Shown here piece after piece: positions 43,381 to 55,573 of a DNA stretch of 64,000 bases. The stretch is from NCBI RefSeq assembly GCF_958298935.1, contig NC_084932.1, positions 16,533,501 through 16,597,500 of the forward strand, read 5' to 3'. The translations under genes were made by a program, and so were the position numbers. The notes under the pieces were generated by a model, which was not told the origin of the DNA, ran no database searches, and worked only from the letters and a program-made list of their open reading frames with translations. This DNA comes from Phragmites australis. Lineage: Eukaryota; Streptophyta; Magnoliopsida; Poales; Poaceae. Position 1 is the first letter of the stretch; each line of letters begins with the position of its first letter.

Positions 43381-43908
43381 GTCTTGCCTTTGGGCACTGT
43401 GCAGGTAGTCGAAGATGTGGTACCAATCACCACAATGCGGGATAATTTTTTCATGTCTTGGACTTATTGAGATTCTTTCAACCGTCACCATCCTGCAATA
43501 AAGTTTGACAAGTATTGGCGAGCGAAGGCTAGGTTGTATGAGACGAGAAACACTAACTCAAAAACATTTTGGGAGTCATTCTGCCCTTTAGATCTAGAGA
43601 TTTGGAGGGCCAAGAAAGAAATTCGTAGGATAGTGCGTGAAGACTATTAGCCTCCGCTTGTTTTCATTGAGTCAAAAACTGAGCCAGTGGACGAAACCTA
43701 TGGATCCCCACTCAGATATTTTCAATTTTATTATCGTCGAGGTCCATGTCCTTTGCACATTACACCATATACTGAGGATCGTAGTGCCTCACTTGTGAGT
43801 TCACCTAGCACCTCTTCGGACAGCTATATCAGATCCCCGTTAGATCTGACACAGTCTGTTCATGCAAGTCAGGGCATTGCTTTCCAATGGTCGCAGCCAA
43901 TTGTATAA
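43381..43908 (+). pseudogene. Possible terminal exon of element B antisense ORF
   Basis: After an acceptor-like GCGCAG (43375-43380) a plus frame reads for about 170 codons to the TAA at 43906, interrupted by TGA near 43468 and TAG near 43648. It is rich in aromatic and charged residues (F-D-K-Y-W-R-A-K, F-W-E-S-F-C-P-L) and Ser-rich at the end. No domain recognised. Its link with the upstream ORF rests on strand, spacing and splice-like sites. Confidence 0.4.
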
Positions 43909-45050
43909 GGACTTTGTAGATCCTAACATTGATGAATTTGCTGAATAAACTCATTATCCTTTGTTGTAGTCTCGATAAGTCCTCGACCCCAGAATTTCGA
44001 GCCCCAGGGACCTTCGGCAACAACCTTCTATCTGAGCGTTGCTTCGGTATTCATAGTACATTTGCTCATACACTTATATTCAAATGCGGCACATATATTG
44101 ACGACAATGTTGTTTTTGAATTTCTATGCAATTTGATCATTACTTCAACTTCATTGGTACCAAAGTGTGTAGCCCCTACTTTTGCTTCCTTTTCTTTTTT
44201 TATATTTGAAATCAAGGAGTTTGTTTTGTTTGCTTTGCTTTAAGGGAAAGCAACAATTTGACTATTCCCTTCTGATTGTCTGCTTTGACTTCGGTGCGAA
44301 GCTAGTATGCTTAGGCCACAACATTTTATTATCTGAAGAGTTAATTAATCTTTGGAGAGAGGGTAGGACCTCTTAGCCCTCATCTTTTGTTCCGAGTTGA
44401 AAGGTGTGCTACCTTTTGTCTTAAGGTCTAGCTACACCTTAAATTTTCCTTGCAAAGGTATTAAATTGCGATTGGTTTAGCAACACTTCATCTTTATATC
44501 TCTGAAAGTCTGTTTTGACTTTGGTGCAGGCTGACACTCTTAGCCCCGTCTTTTTTATGATCTGAAGGCATGTTTTAGTCTTCGGTGCGAGGACAAGCTC
44601 TCTTAGCCCTCATCTTTTGTTTCGAGAGGTGCGCTGCCTTTGCTTAAGGTCAAGCAACACTTCGGCTTTTTCTTGAGGGTTCGTACAAATCTTTAAGTTG
44701 AAGGGAAAGGTGTCAGTCACACTGGAATTCTTTACCTTGATTTTTTCCTAGCTGGTTTCGGACCGCTTTTCTTTGTTGATTGGTGTGCATCCTTCAATCG
44801 AAGGGTTACACCACTTCGACAATGAATTATGCAGCAATTCAATAGGAGCATATGCTTTCTAGGGGCTTACTTTGTATATTCATAGGGGTTTATAAAGGTG
44901 TCTGCCTCGCTAGAAACCTCACACCCTAGCGAAGGGTTCCCCTATAACAAAAAGAGTACAACATATGCACATAAATTAAAATGCTAAATATAAAAGTGCA
45001 TGAAAGTTAAGGACTTAGCCTACTACTACGAAGGTCTATCTTGATATCTT
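43909..45050. repeat. Non-coding region of element B with degenerate repeats
   Basis: AT-rich. Between about 44225 and 44700 a unit containing CTTCGGTGCGA and TCTTAGCCC(T)CATCTTTTGT recurs three or four times with heavy divergence. It lies between the antisense ORF and integrase, where both ORFs would end. No open frame of interest. Confidence 0.5.
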
Positions 45051-45053
45051 CAA

Positions 45054-46090
45054 TTACACATCGTATTTGCAAAGGCTACCTGCATTCCAAGTATGTGGAA
45101 TCTCTTCTACTTTGAGAGTAGCTAGGTGATAAGACCTTGGCCTCTTCGAAATCTTGACCAGGAAAGGTTCACCCACTTGCTTTGGAGTTTTCCCACAGTC
45201 AAAGCATTTGGAAGCCTTCGAGACAAACTCCTTCGAAGATATGCTCTTGTTCATCCATCTTCTCGTTTCCTCCTGGTACTTTGACATTTTTTGCATGGCC
45301 TGCATTCTCATTTACTTTAGTGCATCTTTGGTTATCATCTCTTCACTTTGATCTGTCTCAATTGTGACACAAAAATGATTTGTTTTTACATTCCTCTAGA
45401 GTCATAGCTTCTTTGCCGAAGAGCAAGCGAAATGGCGTGAAACCCGTTGGTCTTGTTGATGTCGTCCTGATTGACATCAATACCTTCAGCAACTCTTCAA
45501 TCCACTTTCCCTTTGGAAAACTTTGTAAGCGCCTTACCACTCCTATCAAGATGATGCCATTAGCTCTCTCCATAGATTTGACTGAGGCTGGTATACCAAA
45601 GCGAAGTGGATTTTAATTCCCATGTCTTCGCAAAATTGTTTGAAGCCTTCATTGTTGAATTATGTCCCATTGTCAATTGTTACTTCCTGTGGAACTCCAA
45701 AATGGTAGATGATGTTTTGCCATAAGAATTTTTGTACATTTCTTGATGTTATCTTCACCAATGGAGTTGCCTCCACCCATTTGGAAAAGTACTTGATAGC
45801 CACTAGAGAGTCATGAAGGATTCCTGGAGAAGTTGGCAACTATCCAATGATGTCAATCCCCCAGTAAGACAAAGGCCAAACTGGCAGGATAAGATGTATT
45901 GTTGATGAAGGTCTTCTTGAGCCCTTGGCTATGTATTGGCACTTCGCACAACTTTGCATCGTATTCTCTGCATTAGAGATGGCCTTCAGCCAATAGAATC
46001 CCTACCTGAATGCCTTTCCAACAAGTGCCCGAGTGCCAATGTGTGAGCCACACAATCCTTCGCATATTCCCTTAAGCAAATTCTATCCTA
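45054..46090 (-). pseudogene. Integrase of element B
   Basis: C-terminal frame 45054-45311 (G-E-P-F-L-V-K-I-S-K-R-P-R-S-Y, W-N-A-G-S-L) corresponds to the end of the polyprotein. Frame 45358-45573 begins M-E-R-A-N-G with the catalytic Glu. The D,D half and zinc finger lie at 45600-46090 in short frames (for example around 45640-45700). Many small lesions are present; the protein would be non-functional. Confidence 0.8.
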
Positions 46091-46389
46091 CTATTTGGGA
46101 TATGCATCAAAGCATTAGTGCACAAACTCCCATCTTATACAAGTCAACTCCCACAATCTTGAAGTTTTTTGCTCTTTGCATCATACACTTCGCCTCCATG
46201 TGATCTTAGGGCTTGTATTGGCCCCGAAGGTAAGCCATAATGGAAGAGTACCAATCTTCGCTATCAATGATGATGACACTTCGTGCCACCTGTTGAGGGG
46301 ATTCGAAGCTATTGTCCTCAAAACTTGGTAACAGACATCTGAAAGAAGTGGCAAACTTCACGCCGCAGCCTTGGAGAGGTCATCGGCCT

Positions 46390-47200
46390 CATGATTGTCA
46401 TTTCTTGATATGTTCTTGATAGTGAACCCCAGGAAATGTTTCTCCATGCATCGCACGACTGTCGTATACTTAGCCAGCTCCGGGTCCTTCACCTGGAATG
46501 TTTTTGTCTATTTGGCATGCTACCATCTGAGAGTCTATCTTGATCAACACCCATCCGACACCCAGAGCCTGTGTGCCTTACGAAGGTTGAGGAGAACTGC
46601 TTCATATTCTGTGACATTGTTTGTCAACTGAAAATCAAGTCTAGCTGTGTACCACAGCTTCGCACCCGAAGGTGAAGACATAACTGCTACTGCGCTAGCC
46701 CCTAGAGCCCCCCAAGCTCCATCACAATATATGACCCATATCGGGTCTAATGGTGTTTCTTCTGAGCATTCCTTCTTTGGTATCCAATCTGCCAATAACT
46801 CTGCAAGGGCTTGTGATTTTATCACCGCCCTCGCGATGAAGGTTAACGTGAATGGTGCAAGCTCTGTAGCCCATTTTCCAATTCTTACGGTGGCTTCTCA
46901 ATTTTCAAACATATCGTGAAGGGGTGTAGAAGTCAGCACTGTTATCTTATGCACAGTGAAGTAGTGCTGAAGCTTTCGCGAAGCCAAGACCACGGCATAT
47001 GCCGTTTTTTCCATTTCAGAATAGAACTTCTTTGGCTCTGCCAATGCCTCCGACACATAGTACACTAAAAAATGTTGCAACTTCTCGTTGAGTTGCTTTT
47101 CTTGCACAAGCATGACACTTACTGCCGAAGGGGAAGCTGCTATGTAAAGCAATAACTCAGCCTTCGGATCTGAGCTAGTCAAAGTTGTGAGCTTTGTCTA
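46390..47200 (-). pseudogene. RNase H and connection of element B
   Basis: Frame 46544-46825 contains I-Y-C-D-G-A-W (first active-site Asp) and N-N-V-T-E-Y-E-A-V (Glu), the Tat-type RNase H. Frame 46898-47182 is the RT thumb/connection segment, L-L-Y-I-A-A-S and V-Y-Y-V-S-E-A-L. The second half of RNase H lies at 46390-46540 in broken frames. Confidence 0.8.
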
Positions 47201-47990
47201 ATACTCTTTCAGTTTGTTAATTGCATTATGTTTCTTCGCCCTCCATCTGAAAAGGTCGGAGCCTTTGAGGGTTTTGAAGAAAGGCAGGCTTCGCTTAGCA
47301 GACTTGGCTATGAACCAGCCTAGAGCTGTCAATTTTCTCGCTAACCTCTGTGTCTCTCTTCTATTTTGCGGAGGCCTCATATCAAGTATTGCTTGGATTT
47401 TTTAGGATTTACCTCGATGCCTCTCTTCTACACCAAAAATCTCTGTAATCTCCCTAAGCGCACACCAAATGCACATTTCTCTGGATTCAATTTTAATCCC
47501 ACACTTCACAGATTGGTGAAGGTTCCCGAAGGTCATCCCAGATGATCCTTCTCCTTGTTGCTCTTCACGACTTTGTTGTCAATGTATGCAGATACATTTC
47601 TATCTAACTGCATACTCAATACAATTTAGACCAATCTAGCAAATGTTGCACTAGCGTTCCTAAGTCCAAAGGCCATTCTTACATAGTAATATATTCCAAA
47701 GGAGGTTCTAAAACTTGTTTCTGCTTCATTCTCCTTCGCCATCCAGACATGATGGTATCCAGAATATGCGCTAAGAAATCTTAGCATCTCACAACCAGTT
47801 GCGGAATCCACAAGCTGATCGATGCGTGGCAAAGGAAAATCATCCTTCGGACAGGCTCTGTTTAAGTCTGTGAAATCAATGCACATTCTCTAACTACCAT
47901 TACTTTTTTTACTAACGTCGAGTTCACTAACCACTCTGAATGCAGTGCTTCACGTATGACCCCGATGTCAAGTTGCATTTGTACCTCAGC
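47200..47990 (-). pseudogene. Reverse transcriptase of element B
   Basis: Frame 47626-47886: M-C-I-D-F-T-D-L-N-R-A, P-L-P-R-I-D-Q-L-V, S-A-Y-S-G-Y-H-H, F-G-L-R-N-A-S-A-T-F-A-R. The catalytic box region (near 47580-47600) is in another frame and degraded. The thumb part is at 47198-47380. It is more diverged from A and E than those are from each other. Confidence 0.8.
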
Positions 47991-48299
47991 CTTCGCTATT
48001 TCTTCTCTCTCTTACGAAGTTTTCTGAAGCCTTTGCTTTTTTGGCTTCACATTCGGGTCAACATTCACAGTATACTCAATGATATTTCTACTGACCCCTT
48101 GTATATCCTTTAGTGTCTAGGAGAAGACAACCTCATTGTTCTGGAGGAATTATATCATCCTTTGTTTGACTTCTTCTGTCATTTTGGCTCCGGTGACCAC
48201 TAATCTTTCTGGCCTATCCTGACATAGTAGGACTTTCTTAGTGTGGTCCTTGGGCTTGGCTCTTTGCACTTTTTGTACCTGTAGCGAAGCTTCGACTTG

Positions 48300-48770
48300 C
48301 TAGGGCTTTGACAATGGTTTTGTTATGACATGAACGTTGCGACAGCCTGGAATGTATCCCACTTCAATTCTGCGGGCCACCTATTGATCTCCCAACACCA
48401 ATATTATGCCTCTGGGGCCGGGCATCTTCATGCACAGATGACCATGGTGTGGTACCACGGAAAACTTGTTCAACACCCCTCTTTTGAAGATGGCATTGTA
48501 CGGATAGCTCATATCAACCACATCGAAGGTAATATCTTATGTCTGAAAATTGGACCCTTCGTCGAGGAGACCGATATTTGTACCTTGCCCAAAGCATTGA
48601 TTGCTTTTTTTCCAAAACCTAGCAATGGTGATCTGGCCTGCTATAAGAAACTTTGCCCCAGTCCCATCATATTGAAGGCATCGGCGAAAATCATATCTGT
48701 CGAGCTTCCACCATCTATCAGGATCCTATGGACCTCATTCGTGAGATGTTAGCAGTGATGACAAAATCAT
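48300..48770 (-). pseudogene. Aspartic protease region of element B
   Basis: Near 48700-48735 the minus strand reads R-I-L-I-D-G-G-S-S-T, the Tat-type protease active site, followed by a segment to about 48350 matching the protease body of element A. There are several stops. A plus-strand open frame over the same DNA (48330-48752) is a shadow. Confidence 0.7.
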
Positions 48771-48879
48771 CTATTTGTAGTTAATCCAAAACCCTCATGT
48801 CCTCCTGTGAGAAGTGATGGGGACATGGGACCACTTCAAGCGAATGTAGGGAGGGTTTACACCGACATGGTTAACCCTT

Positions 48880-50510
48880 CGCACATACTTTTTTTGCTAT
48901 CTCTTGGACTCTTTTTCCTGATTTGAGCCACCAGTGATTGCCAAAACCACATTCAACCCGTGGATTATTGTGTTCACTGATCTTCTAATTTCTGGTGGGG
49001 CTTCGATTGCAGGCATTAGGAAGGGGGTGGGAGTGCTGCTTGAAAAGCCACTGACTGACCATAGGATTGGTCTAGTGGAGCCAAAGGTGTTGGGACATAT
49101 GGCTCTTTCAAATCCATTGATCATCATTGAGAAGCAAACACCGAAGGGTTTGGCCCGTGAGCCTGAGCCGGGGTCTACTGAAACTTCCACGTGCCACTCG
49201 GCCTATATGGCGCGGTGTGATGCACTACCCATGCAGGATTGAAGGGATGCTTCCCCAGACTTTCCTTCATGGCTACAACATGTCAACACTTCTTTGTCAT
49301 ATGGCCAGCACCTTCACCATGTAACTCACAGTACAATGTGCTTGGGTCACACGGAGCTCATCCTCCTCTACCACTTCGACCTCCATGGCCTCTACCGCTT
49401 TGGCCTCTGCGGCTTCCACGTCCATGGGCATGACCTCTATGGAGGCATCTTCTGAACTGGTTTCTATCTAGTTAACTTGTTTTTGTTTGGAGTTATACCC
49501 GAAGGTCTCATTCTTCTCTGAGTGCTTTGGCCTGTCCTTTGGCTGGCCAGCAATTGTTTCCTTGTTTGAGGGGTAAGTCTTTGATTTTTTTTAATGCTGT
49601 CATTTCACTTTTTCTTCGATGATGGTCGACCTCAGACCTTGCATATTCCTCCGTTTTGTTGGAGAGTTCATGGACACTCTGCGGCCTCTTGCGAGTCAAC
49701 TTTCTGCCAGCAATCATCCTTTGATGCCTTGGATAGCGGCATCAATAATTGTGTCTTTGTTTAGGCCCTTCGTGTGACAGTGCACATGTACAAAATGGTG
49801 CGGTTAGTCTTTTAGTGACTTTGTTAGCTATTACAGTTTTACTGTGAAGAGGTCTCTGGCTGTGATCTTCTCACCTCAATTGCCTTGGAAGTTACAAAAA
49901 AGGGCATCTTGCAACTGCTCCCATTAGTACATGGACTCCGGAGGTAAGGCGAAATACCAAGATCTTGCTATCCCTTTTATCGCCAGCATAAAGGCCTTCG
50001 CCAATGTTAATTCATCCCCACTCCCAGATTCAACTATCACCTCAATACTCCTAACGAATTTCCTTAGGTCTTATTCTCCATCGAACATAACTAATCTTGG
50101 TATCTTGAAACCCAAAAGCCATGGTTGGCTCTACAAGCCAATGGAGACTGGTGATTCTGGATCGCCTGCACGCGACCTATGCCAAAGATCGTGCACAGGT
50201 CATGTAGTGAATGTTGATGAAGGGGTGATGATATTTCATGCTTCTTTACCCTCTTGTTGTAGCATGTTAATTTGCTCCTGCATTTGCTCTAGAGATCTTC
50301 TGGCTTCTTCTACTCTCCAGCAATATTGAGCCACCATCCAACTCACTTCCAAGCTCTCTAGCGTATGCTTCTTTTGTGTGATTGGTCTCTCTAGGTCCTT
50401 GGCTTCTAGGCGCACAGCTATTTCTGCTTCAATGTCTTCTTCTTCATCTTCGTACTCCTTGAGTTGTTTGAAGCCCTCGACTCGAGGGGCCTTCCCCCTC
50501 AAAGCTGTCG
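48880..50510 (-). pseudogene. gag of element B
   Basis: N-terminal coiled-coil-like frame 50236-50502 (Glu/Gln/Leu-rich), gag core at about 49760-50200, a Lys/Arg-rich segment at 49508-49717, a zinc-like H-C-E-L-H block near 49330, and 48897-49190 leading to the V-N-T-I-I-x-G motif just before protease. The plus-strand open frame 48934-49242 is antisense shadow. Confidence 0.7.
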
Positions 50511-50808
50511 AAGCTTCGAAATGAGAGCGAAGGCCTTCCTCAACCCTTCACGTCAAGGCGTTTGCATTTTCCTGATAAGTTGGATCTTTGCGGTTTTGAC
50601 CTTCGCCATCAGTCACCGCAGCCACCTTGCGTTCTTCTTATTGGACCTCTTCATTTGCCTCGGTCGTAGTGATGTTTGGCTCCACAACTGTCGAAGGGTT
50701 GGTCATTGTGGTCCCCCCTCTAAAAGTTGTTGCATCTGGTGCGACGATTCTTCGATGCCCTTCTGCTTTTTCTTGGATTACATGGCTTCGCAATCCATTC
50801 GATCCCCA

Positions 50809-50822
50809 TGGATGGCATTAAC
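50809..50822 (-). other. Primer-binding site region of element B
   Basis: Minus strand reads GTTAATGCCATCCATGGGG directly after the LTR end ...TTTCTAGCA; the layout matches element A (LTR end, GT, degenerate primer site). The tRNA was not identified. Confidence 0.45.
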
Positions 50823-51520
50823 TGCTAGAAACTTTAGTAACCGAACAACGAAGGGGCCTTTGGCCCACTGGAATAGTCCGAAGGCAAGGTGAGAGACACT
50901 CATTAAATGGGGAACTGTGTATTGTAATTAATATCACCCACCTTTTTTGTTACAGTGCCGCCCTATTTATAGGCCGTACCCAACTATTCTCTATTACAAT
51001 GTACAATAATACCACTCTAACTACCACATTCCTAGCATATTCGAGGGCAATGTGGCATTATTCCTAAGTACATCGGCCTTATTTACAATAATACCCATCT
51101 GGATCCTCGGTTGCTAGCATCTGTTTCGAATCCGCCGTACTCCCGAAGGTCTACGGCCGATGGCACCTTCGGAGCACCCTCGGTCATCTTCCTCATGGCA
51201 CCATGTGATGGTCTTCACCTTGCCTCTGAAGGCTTGCTGAGGGCTTCACCCATCAACGACGCCTCTGGCATCCCTTCGGATGACTCCCTTGTGAAGCCCA
51301 ATGGAGATCTTCGGTCAAGTTTCGAAGGCCCTTAATGGCTTCACCGATACCAGCATCTGAACATGCTTCAATGGTGCTGAGCCTCTACAAAGTACCTTTG
51401 GCATGTTTGAAAGGTTCCTGGAACATGTCAAACCCACAACAACTGTAAGCTATTAGTAAGCAGTTGTCACAGAGGCCTTTGACCCTTTTCTGAAGGGCCC
51501 TGTGAAACCATCCCCCAACA
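50823..51520 (-). repeat. 5' LTR of element B
   Basis: A 698-bp LTR starting TGTTGGGGGATGG at 51520 and ending TTTCTAGCA at 50823 on the minus strand. CTATAAATAG at 50963-50972 is the likely TATA box. There is no second copy in the window. Confidence 0.65.
50963..50972 (-). promoter_or_regulatory. TATA box in element B LTR
   Basis: CTATAAATAG on the minus strand, about 550 bp into the LTR with about 140 bp left for the leader. Confidence 0.6.
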
Positions 51521-52819
51521 TATATAATTGTCAATAAGTCACTCTCCCTATCTCCTTGAAATGTGAAAGGCGTCTTAGTCATCTTGCCAAGTAAACATGA
51601 TCCACATGTATCAAATGATTCAAAAGCAAATGAATCTAGAAGATCATCTTTATGGGGCTTCTCCATAGAGCATATAGTTGAAATAAATCGAAAAACACTT
51701 GTTCTTTATTGTGTACTCATAACCATCTTGTTCCAAACATAAAGAAGAGATAATGTTTTTGCCCAAAGCAGGAATGTAATAATATTTATTTAATTCCAAA
51801 ATTAATCCTAAGGGTAGTGCTAATGAATAAGCCTCAATGGCCAACGCAACAATATTTGCACCATTGTCGACACGAGCATCCTTCTCTCCTCTTGCACATC
51901 TTCTATTCCTTTTTAGTCCCTGCAATAATTTACATGTATGAATCATTGATCTGGTATCAAATACCCATGACAAGTTGCAAGATTAATTTATATAAAATTT
52001 ATAACTAAAGTGCAAGACTCACTTCCCTTCTTTTTTTGGGTTCTTCCAAATATAGCTTGCAATTCCTCCGCCAATAGCCACCTTTATGGTAGTGGTGTGA
52101 CATGCATCAGCAGCAAATAAGCCAGCCTTGGACTTTCTAACATGCTTATGTTTCGAGCTCGATATCTCATCCGAAGCTTTGGCCTTGGCCTTGTTCTTTC
52201 TCTTCTTACTATCCTTCTAAACCAAACCGTCTTACGCATCCTATGCAATTCAGCCATACTTGTGTACATGCTATTCATATGAAAATTCAAAATGAATGGC
52301 TCAAAGTTCGCAGGGAGTGACTGGAGAATCACATAAGTAGCCAACTTTGGGCTAAGGAGAAAACCAAGCTTTTTCAGACTCTCGATATAACCAATCATCT
52401 TGATCACATGAGGACTGACTCGATTGCCTTCTGCTAACCTTCACACAAACAAGAACTTAGAAGGGTTGAACCTCTTAGCCCCAGCTTGGTTCTAAAACAT
52501 GCCACGGAGTCCCACAATCATATTGTGAGCATCTGTATTCTCATATTGCCTCTGAACCTTAGAGGAAATAGTGGCAAGCATGAGATATCTAACATCAAGT
52601 GAATCATTGGTATGCTTCTCATAAGCCCTTTGAACCTCTAGATACATTATTAGCTAGTTCATCAAGATAAGTAACCTCTAGAACATATTATTTTTTCTCT
52701 TGTTTGAGAACAATTCTCATATTATGATACCAAAAAATAAAGTTTGTTACAGAAAGCTTTTCTTTTTCAAGAATTGAAAGCAAGGTAAAACTAGAATTGG
52801 TATTAGCAGTAGGTACCAT
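51521..52819 (-). pseudogene. Copia gag, protease and pre-integrase (copy 3)
   Basis: Gag would start at the ATG at 52819 (M-V-P-T); W-Y-H-N-M-R-I-V-L-K-Q-E-K is near its start. Later gag is in frame 52084-52407 (M-I-K-M-I-G-Y-I-E-S-L). Protease frame 51650-51973 begins W-V-F-D-T-R-S: the active-site Gly of D-T-G is Arg. Pre-integrase 51385-51666 has C-G-S-C-L-L-G-K-M-T-K and then runs into element B's LTR. Broken throughout. Confidence 0.8.
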
Positions 52820-54193
52820 GATCTATAACAGAAAAGAAACAAGCAAAGTTTAGCATTATGTTTATGTCAATCTTCCATTAAACAATTTAATAAAAGACAC
52901 TCCTGCTATATGCTTTTAGATCGCTTCTCTCTAACTACATACAACGGGTCAAGATCAATATTCGACTAAGTTCTAGTAAGCTTTGGCATCACTGCTAGAA
53001 ACCTAGTGACATAGGTAAGCAACACTTTACTAATCATATCATATATGACTCTTGTTTGTTGGGTGGCATCCAATGCCCCCGGCACCCAACTCCATGCCCC
53101 ATGTTCCGAAACCATTTTGATAGCTTTGTTGAGTAAAACCAATACTATGCATGTGAATATCTGACATCCACCTTATCTAGTTAAGATAAATGATGGCTCC
53201 CTGCTTTGGTAGACCTACCAAACAATGATCAGAACCTATGTAGGTGTAGCTATTGGAAGGGCATCAATTAATCTTAATTTTTCTGAGGGAGGCTATTCCA
53301 TCATGTAAGCATATCCATCTCATAGAAAAACATAAATAAAAAAACATGATAGGAACTTAGGTAAACATCATAGGCAATTATATTAATTGTGATATAGTAT
53401 GGCCCATTTTACATGGTGATCTCTACCGCCACATTTCCTATCCTCCAAGTGATCATGCTTCATGTCTCTATGATCATATACTAAGCTACTATACCTAATA
53501 GCTAGTGATGAATTACATGAGAATATAAAGCATCACATGTCAGCACGCAAGCCATTATACAATAACATGATAGCCTTTAGTTGCAATTAACCATGACATG
53601 GAGAACATGAAATTTACACATGCATTACATACATATAAAGGCCATACTATTCACATCATTCCCTACAAAAACTAGTTAAGCATAGAATCAAATTCTAACT
53701 GCATGATATGAACACCCTATCCTTAAAATCCCTATGCCTTGATAACTCAGGGTATAGATCGCATCTATAAAAATGATATAAAAATCCCATCAAATTGATC
53801 ATATCAAGCTAATTTCGAGCCATTCAGAATACCTCTATTTTCACTAGATCAATCATATTGATCATCACGCGAGGTCTCCTTGAAAGTAAAACAATGCATA
53901 ACCTCAATCTACTGGCTTCCAACTTATGTCGGCGCACACTGTTAGCCCCGATTGTGATTCCATCCGGTAGAGACAAGTCACGACACATCCTAGTCGGAGC
54001 ACGAGCTAATCTTGTGATAGTGCAACATTGTCTATTCATATCTCATACAACCCCTAAAACCAATTAATCTCATCAACCCATGCATTAACTGATGCATCAG
54101 TATGAACCGATCACAAAATAATTATACATCCAATCTACTACTACTGTGTATCAACTATATGTGACCAAATCTATATCAAAAACTACGCACAAT
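52820..54193 (-). other. 5' leader of Copia copy 3
   Basis: The most complete leader of this family in the window, about 1.37 kb, uninterrupted. It serves as the reference that shows 9414 and 37133 were once adjacent in copy 1 (matching sequence around 53315-53345). Confidence 0.8.
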
Positions 54194-54291
54194 GGCTCTG
54201 GTATCACTGTTGGGGAAAGGGTAGGTTATGATAGCGCAAAACAAAATTTTCTACCATGTTCAACTAGAAAACCATGCTAGTGGGGGGGGAT
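54194..54291 (-). repeat. Primer site and LTR fragment of Copia copy 3
   Basis: GGCTCTGGTATCA (54194-54206) is the initiator-Met primer site with one substitution. The LTR end ...CCCCAACA follows from 54208 and is recognisable to the G8 run at 54282-54289. Confidence 0.7.
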
Positions 54292-55022
54292 TGTCGACGA
54301 TTTATGAATCACCAATCTAGCAAATACGTGAAGGATGTAGGGGATACTTCCTATAGTCGAAGCACATGATGAACGCATAGATTTATACATGTTCAGGTCT
54401 CCCAAGGATAATATCCCTATGTCATGTGGAATTGTATTGATCTTCGAGACAATAGTACAAGGAGCTTGGCTACCCTTAATAGTTCTAAACCTAGTTGGGG
54501 GATCCTTGCTTGTAGTCTCGGTGAGATATCGATGTAGATCACAATTACAAAAGGCTCAAAGGCTCGAGGATCTTGTAGGCTTGGGGATTGTTTATTGGAC
54601 TTCAATGGACTTATCCTCTGCAGGGTCCTCTGGCTTCGTATATATATAGGGGTCATCATGTGGCTCTTGGACTCCTTTCTGAGTAGGATTCTGATATCCT
54701 TAGAGTTAAACTTCCATATCTGTGAGATACCTTGGTACTTGGACTCCTTTCCATACGTCTAGGTACTCCTTCTCTAGGCATGGATGTATGCTCTAAGAAT
54801 ACATGAAACGCTATGAAATCTTGAAACATATAGGATACTAATATACATTAATATGTGAATGAGGCTTTGACAAATCAAAAACTTAGTTCAGCAATGGAAG
54901 ACATTTCTATGGAGTGCACCTTTGAGTAGTAACACAGGTCCCCAGATAGGGTGTCACATCTAGCCAAAATCTGGGAGTTCTTGGGTCGTCTAGTCAAGAT
55001 TTTGAATACCTCCGAGTACTCA
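54292..55022 (-). repeat. 3' LTR of Gypsy D
   Basis: About 731 bp. The minus strand starts TGAGTACTCGG after CTCGGGGACTAAC and ends CGTCGACA at 54292. It contains an extended TATATATA box (54639-54648). No second copy is in the window, so the ends rest on TG/CA and the flanking tract. Confidence 0.6.
54639..54648 (-). promoter_or_regulatory. TATA box in Gypsy D LTR
   Basis: TATATATATA in the context CCCCTATATATATACG on the minus strand, about 380 bp into the LTR. Confidence 0.55.
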
Positions 55023-55036
55023 TGTTAGTCCCCGAG
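55023..55036 (-). other. Polypurine tract of Gypsy D
   Basis: CTCGGGGACTAACA on the minus strand, next to the LTR start; same style as the tract of element A. Confidence 0.6.
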
Positions 55037-55070
55037 TAGGTATTCTATCCGAGTAGGAATTCCTAGTTGT

Positions 55071-55439
55071 CTAAGAAATATCCTCCCAACCTTTTGAAAG
55101 GATAAGAAGAAAAAGACTCATCGTTAACCGGGTTTGAAATTTGAACCATTGTATTGGAGATTTTGCGTAGTGGTGAAAAGAATATTTCCTTGGCAAAGGA
55201 TCATTATGATGTTTGGAAACTATGCGCATCCGGTGGAGTAGTGTGCCACTCACCCTAGGATACTGTTCCAACTGCTCTTGCATGTGTTGAAAGAGATTCC
55301 AAGCTTTAAATGCGACAAAACATTGGTACAGGAGATCATGGCTTTGAGTTGTAGTCAGAACCATTAATGTTGTAGTCACGAGCTCACTGAGTAAACATGA
55401 TTTGTCCTCTAGCAGAACCCTTGGTTTACTGTGAATCAT
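55071..55439 (-). pseudogene. Uncharacterised ORF of Gypsy D, sense strand
   Basis: An open frame of 122 codons between integrase and the 3' LTR, same strand as pol. It is Leu/His-rich with a Y-S-F-H-H-Y then W-F-K-F-Q-T-R-L-T-M-S-L-F segment and a hydrophobic end. It is longer than expected by chance in this AT-rich DNA, and it sits where this lineage places additional ORFs. I do not recognise a domain. A truncated family-specific protein is the likeliest reading. Confidence 0.4.
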
Positions 55440-55573
55440 TATGTGGCCAAACCCTTCGTACGACGCCTAAAGACAAAGAGTCATGGCTACCTCACGACCT
55501 GAAGTCCTTTTTAAACCAAGGATGGCGAGCACTTGACACTCTAGGTCATCCACTTTAGTCTCCAAACCTAGTC

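Larger units (their letters stand above)
41111..51520 (-). mobile_element. Retand-like Ty3/Gypsy element B (Tat lineage), 3' LTR lost
   Basis: Minus-strand order from the right: 5' LTR (50823-51520), primer site, gag, protease, RT, RNase H, integrase (45054-50510), a repeat-rich non-coding stretch (43906-45050), and a plus-strand antisense ORF region (41130-43905). The 3' LTR that should precede 41111 is gone. It is a different family from element A but has the same layout. The right edge TGTTGGGG (minus) at 51520 abuts Copia copy 3 integrase sequence. Confidence 0.85.
51521..54291 (-). mobile_element. Ty1/Copia copy 3, partial (pre-integrase to 5' LTR)
   Basis: Minus-strand copy of the same family as copies 1 and 2: LTR fragment (54208-54291), primer site (54194-54206), leader (52820-54193), gag (about 52030-52819), protease (51650-51973) and the zinc-binding pre-integrase part (51521-51666). 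The remainder of pol is absent at the junction with element B, and the LTR is cut at 54291 by Gypsy D. Confidence 0.85.

Noticed and set aside
48330..49242. Plus-strand frames over element B protease and gag
   Set aside because: Antisense shadows of the minus-strand pol and gag frames.
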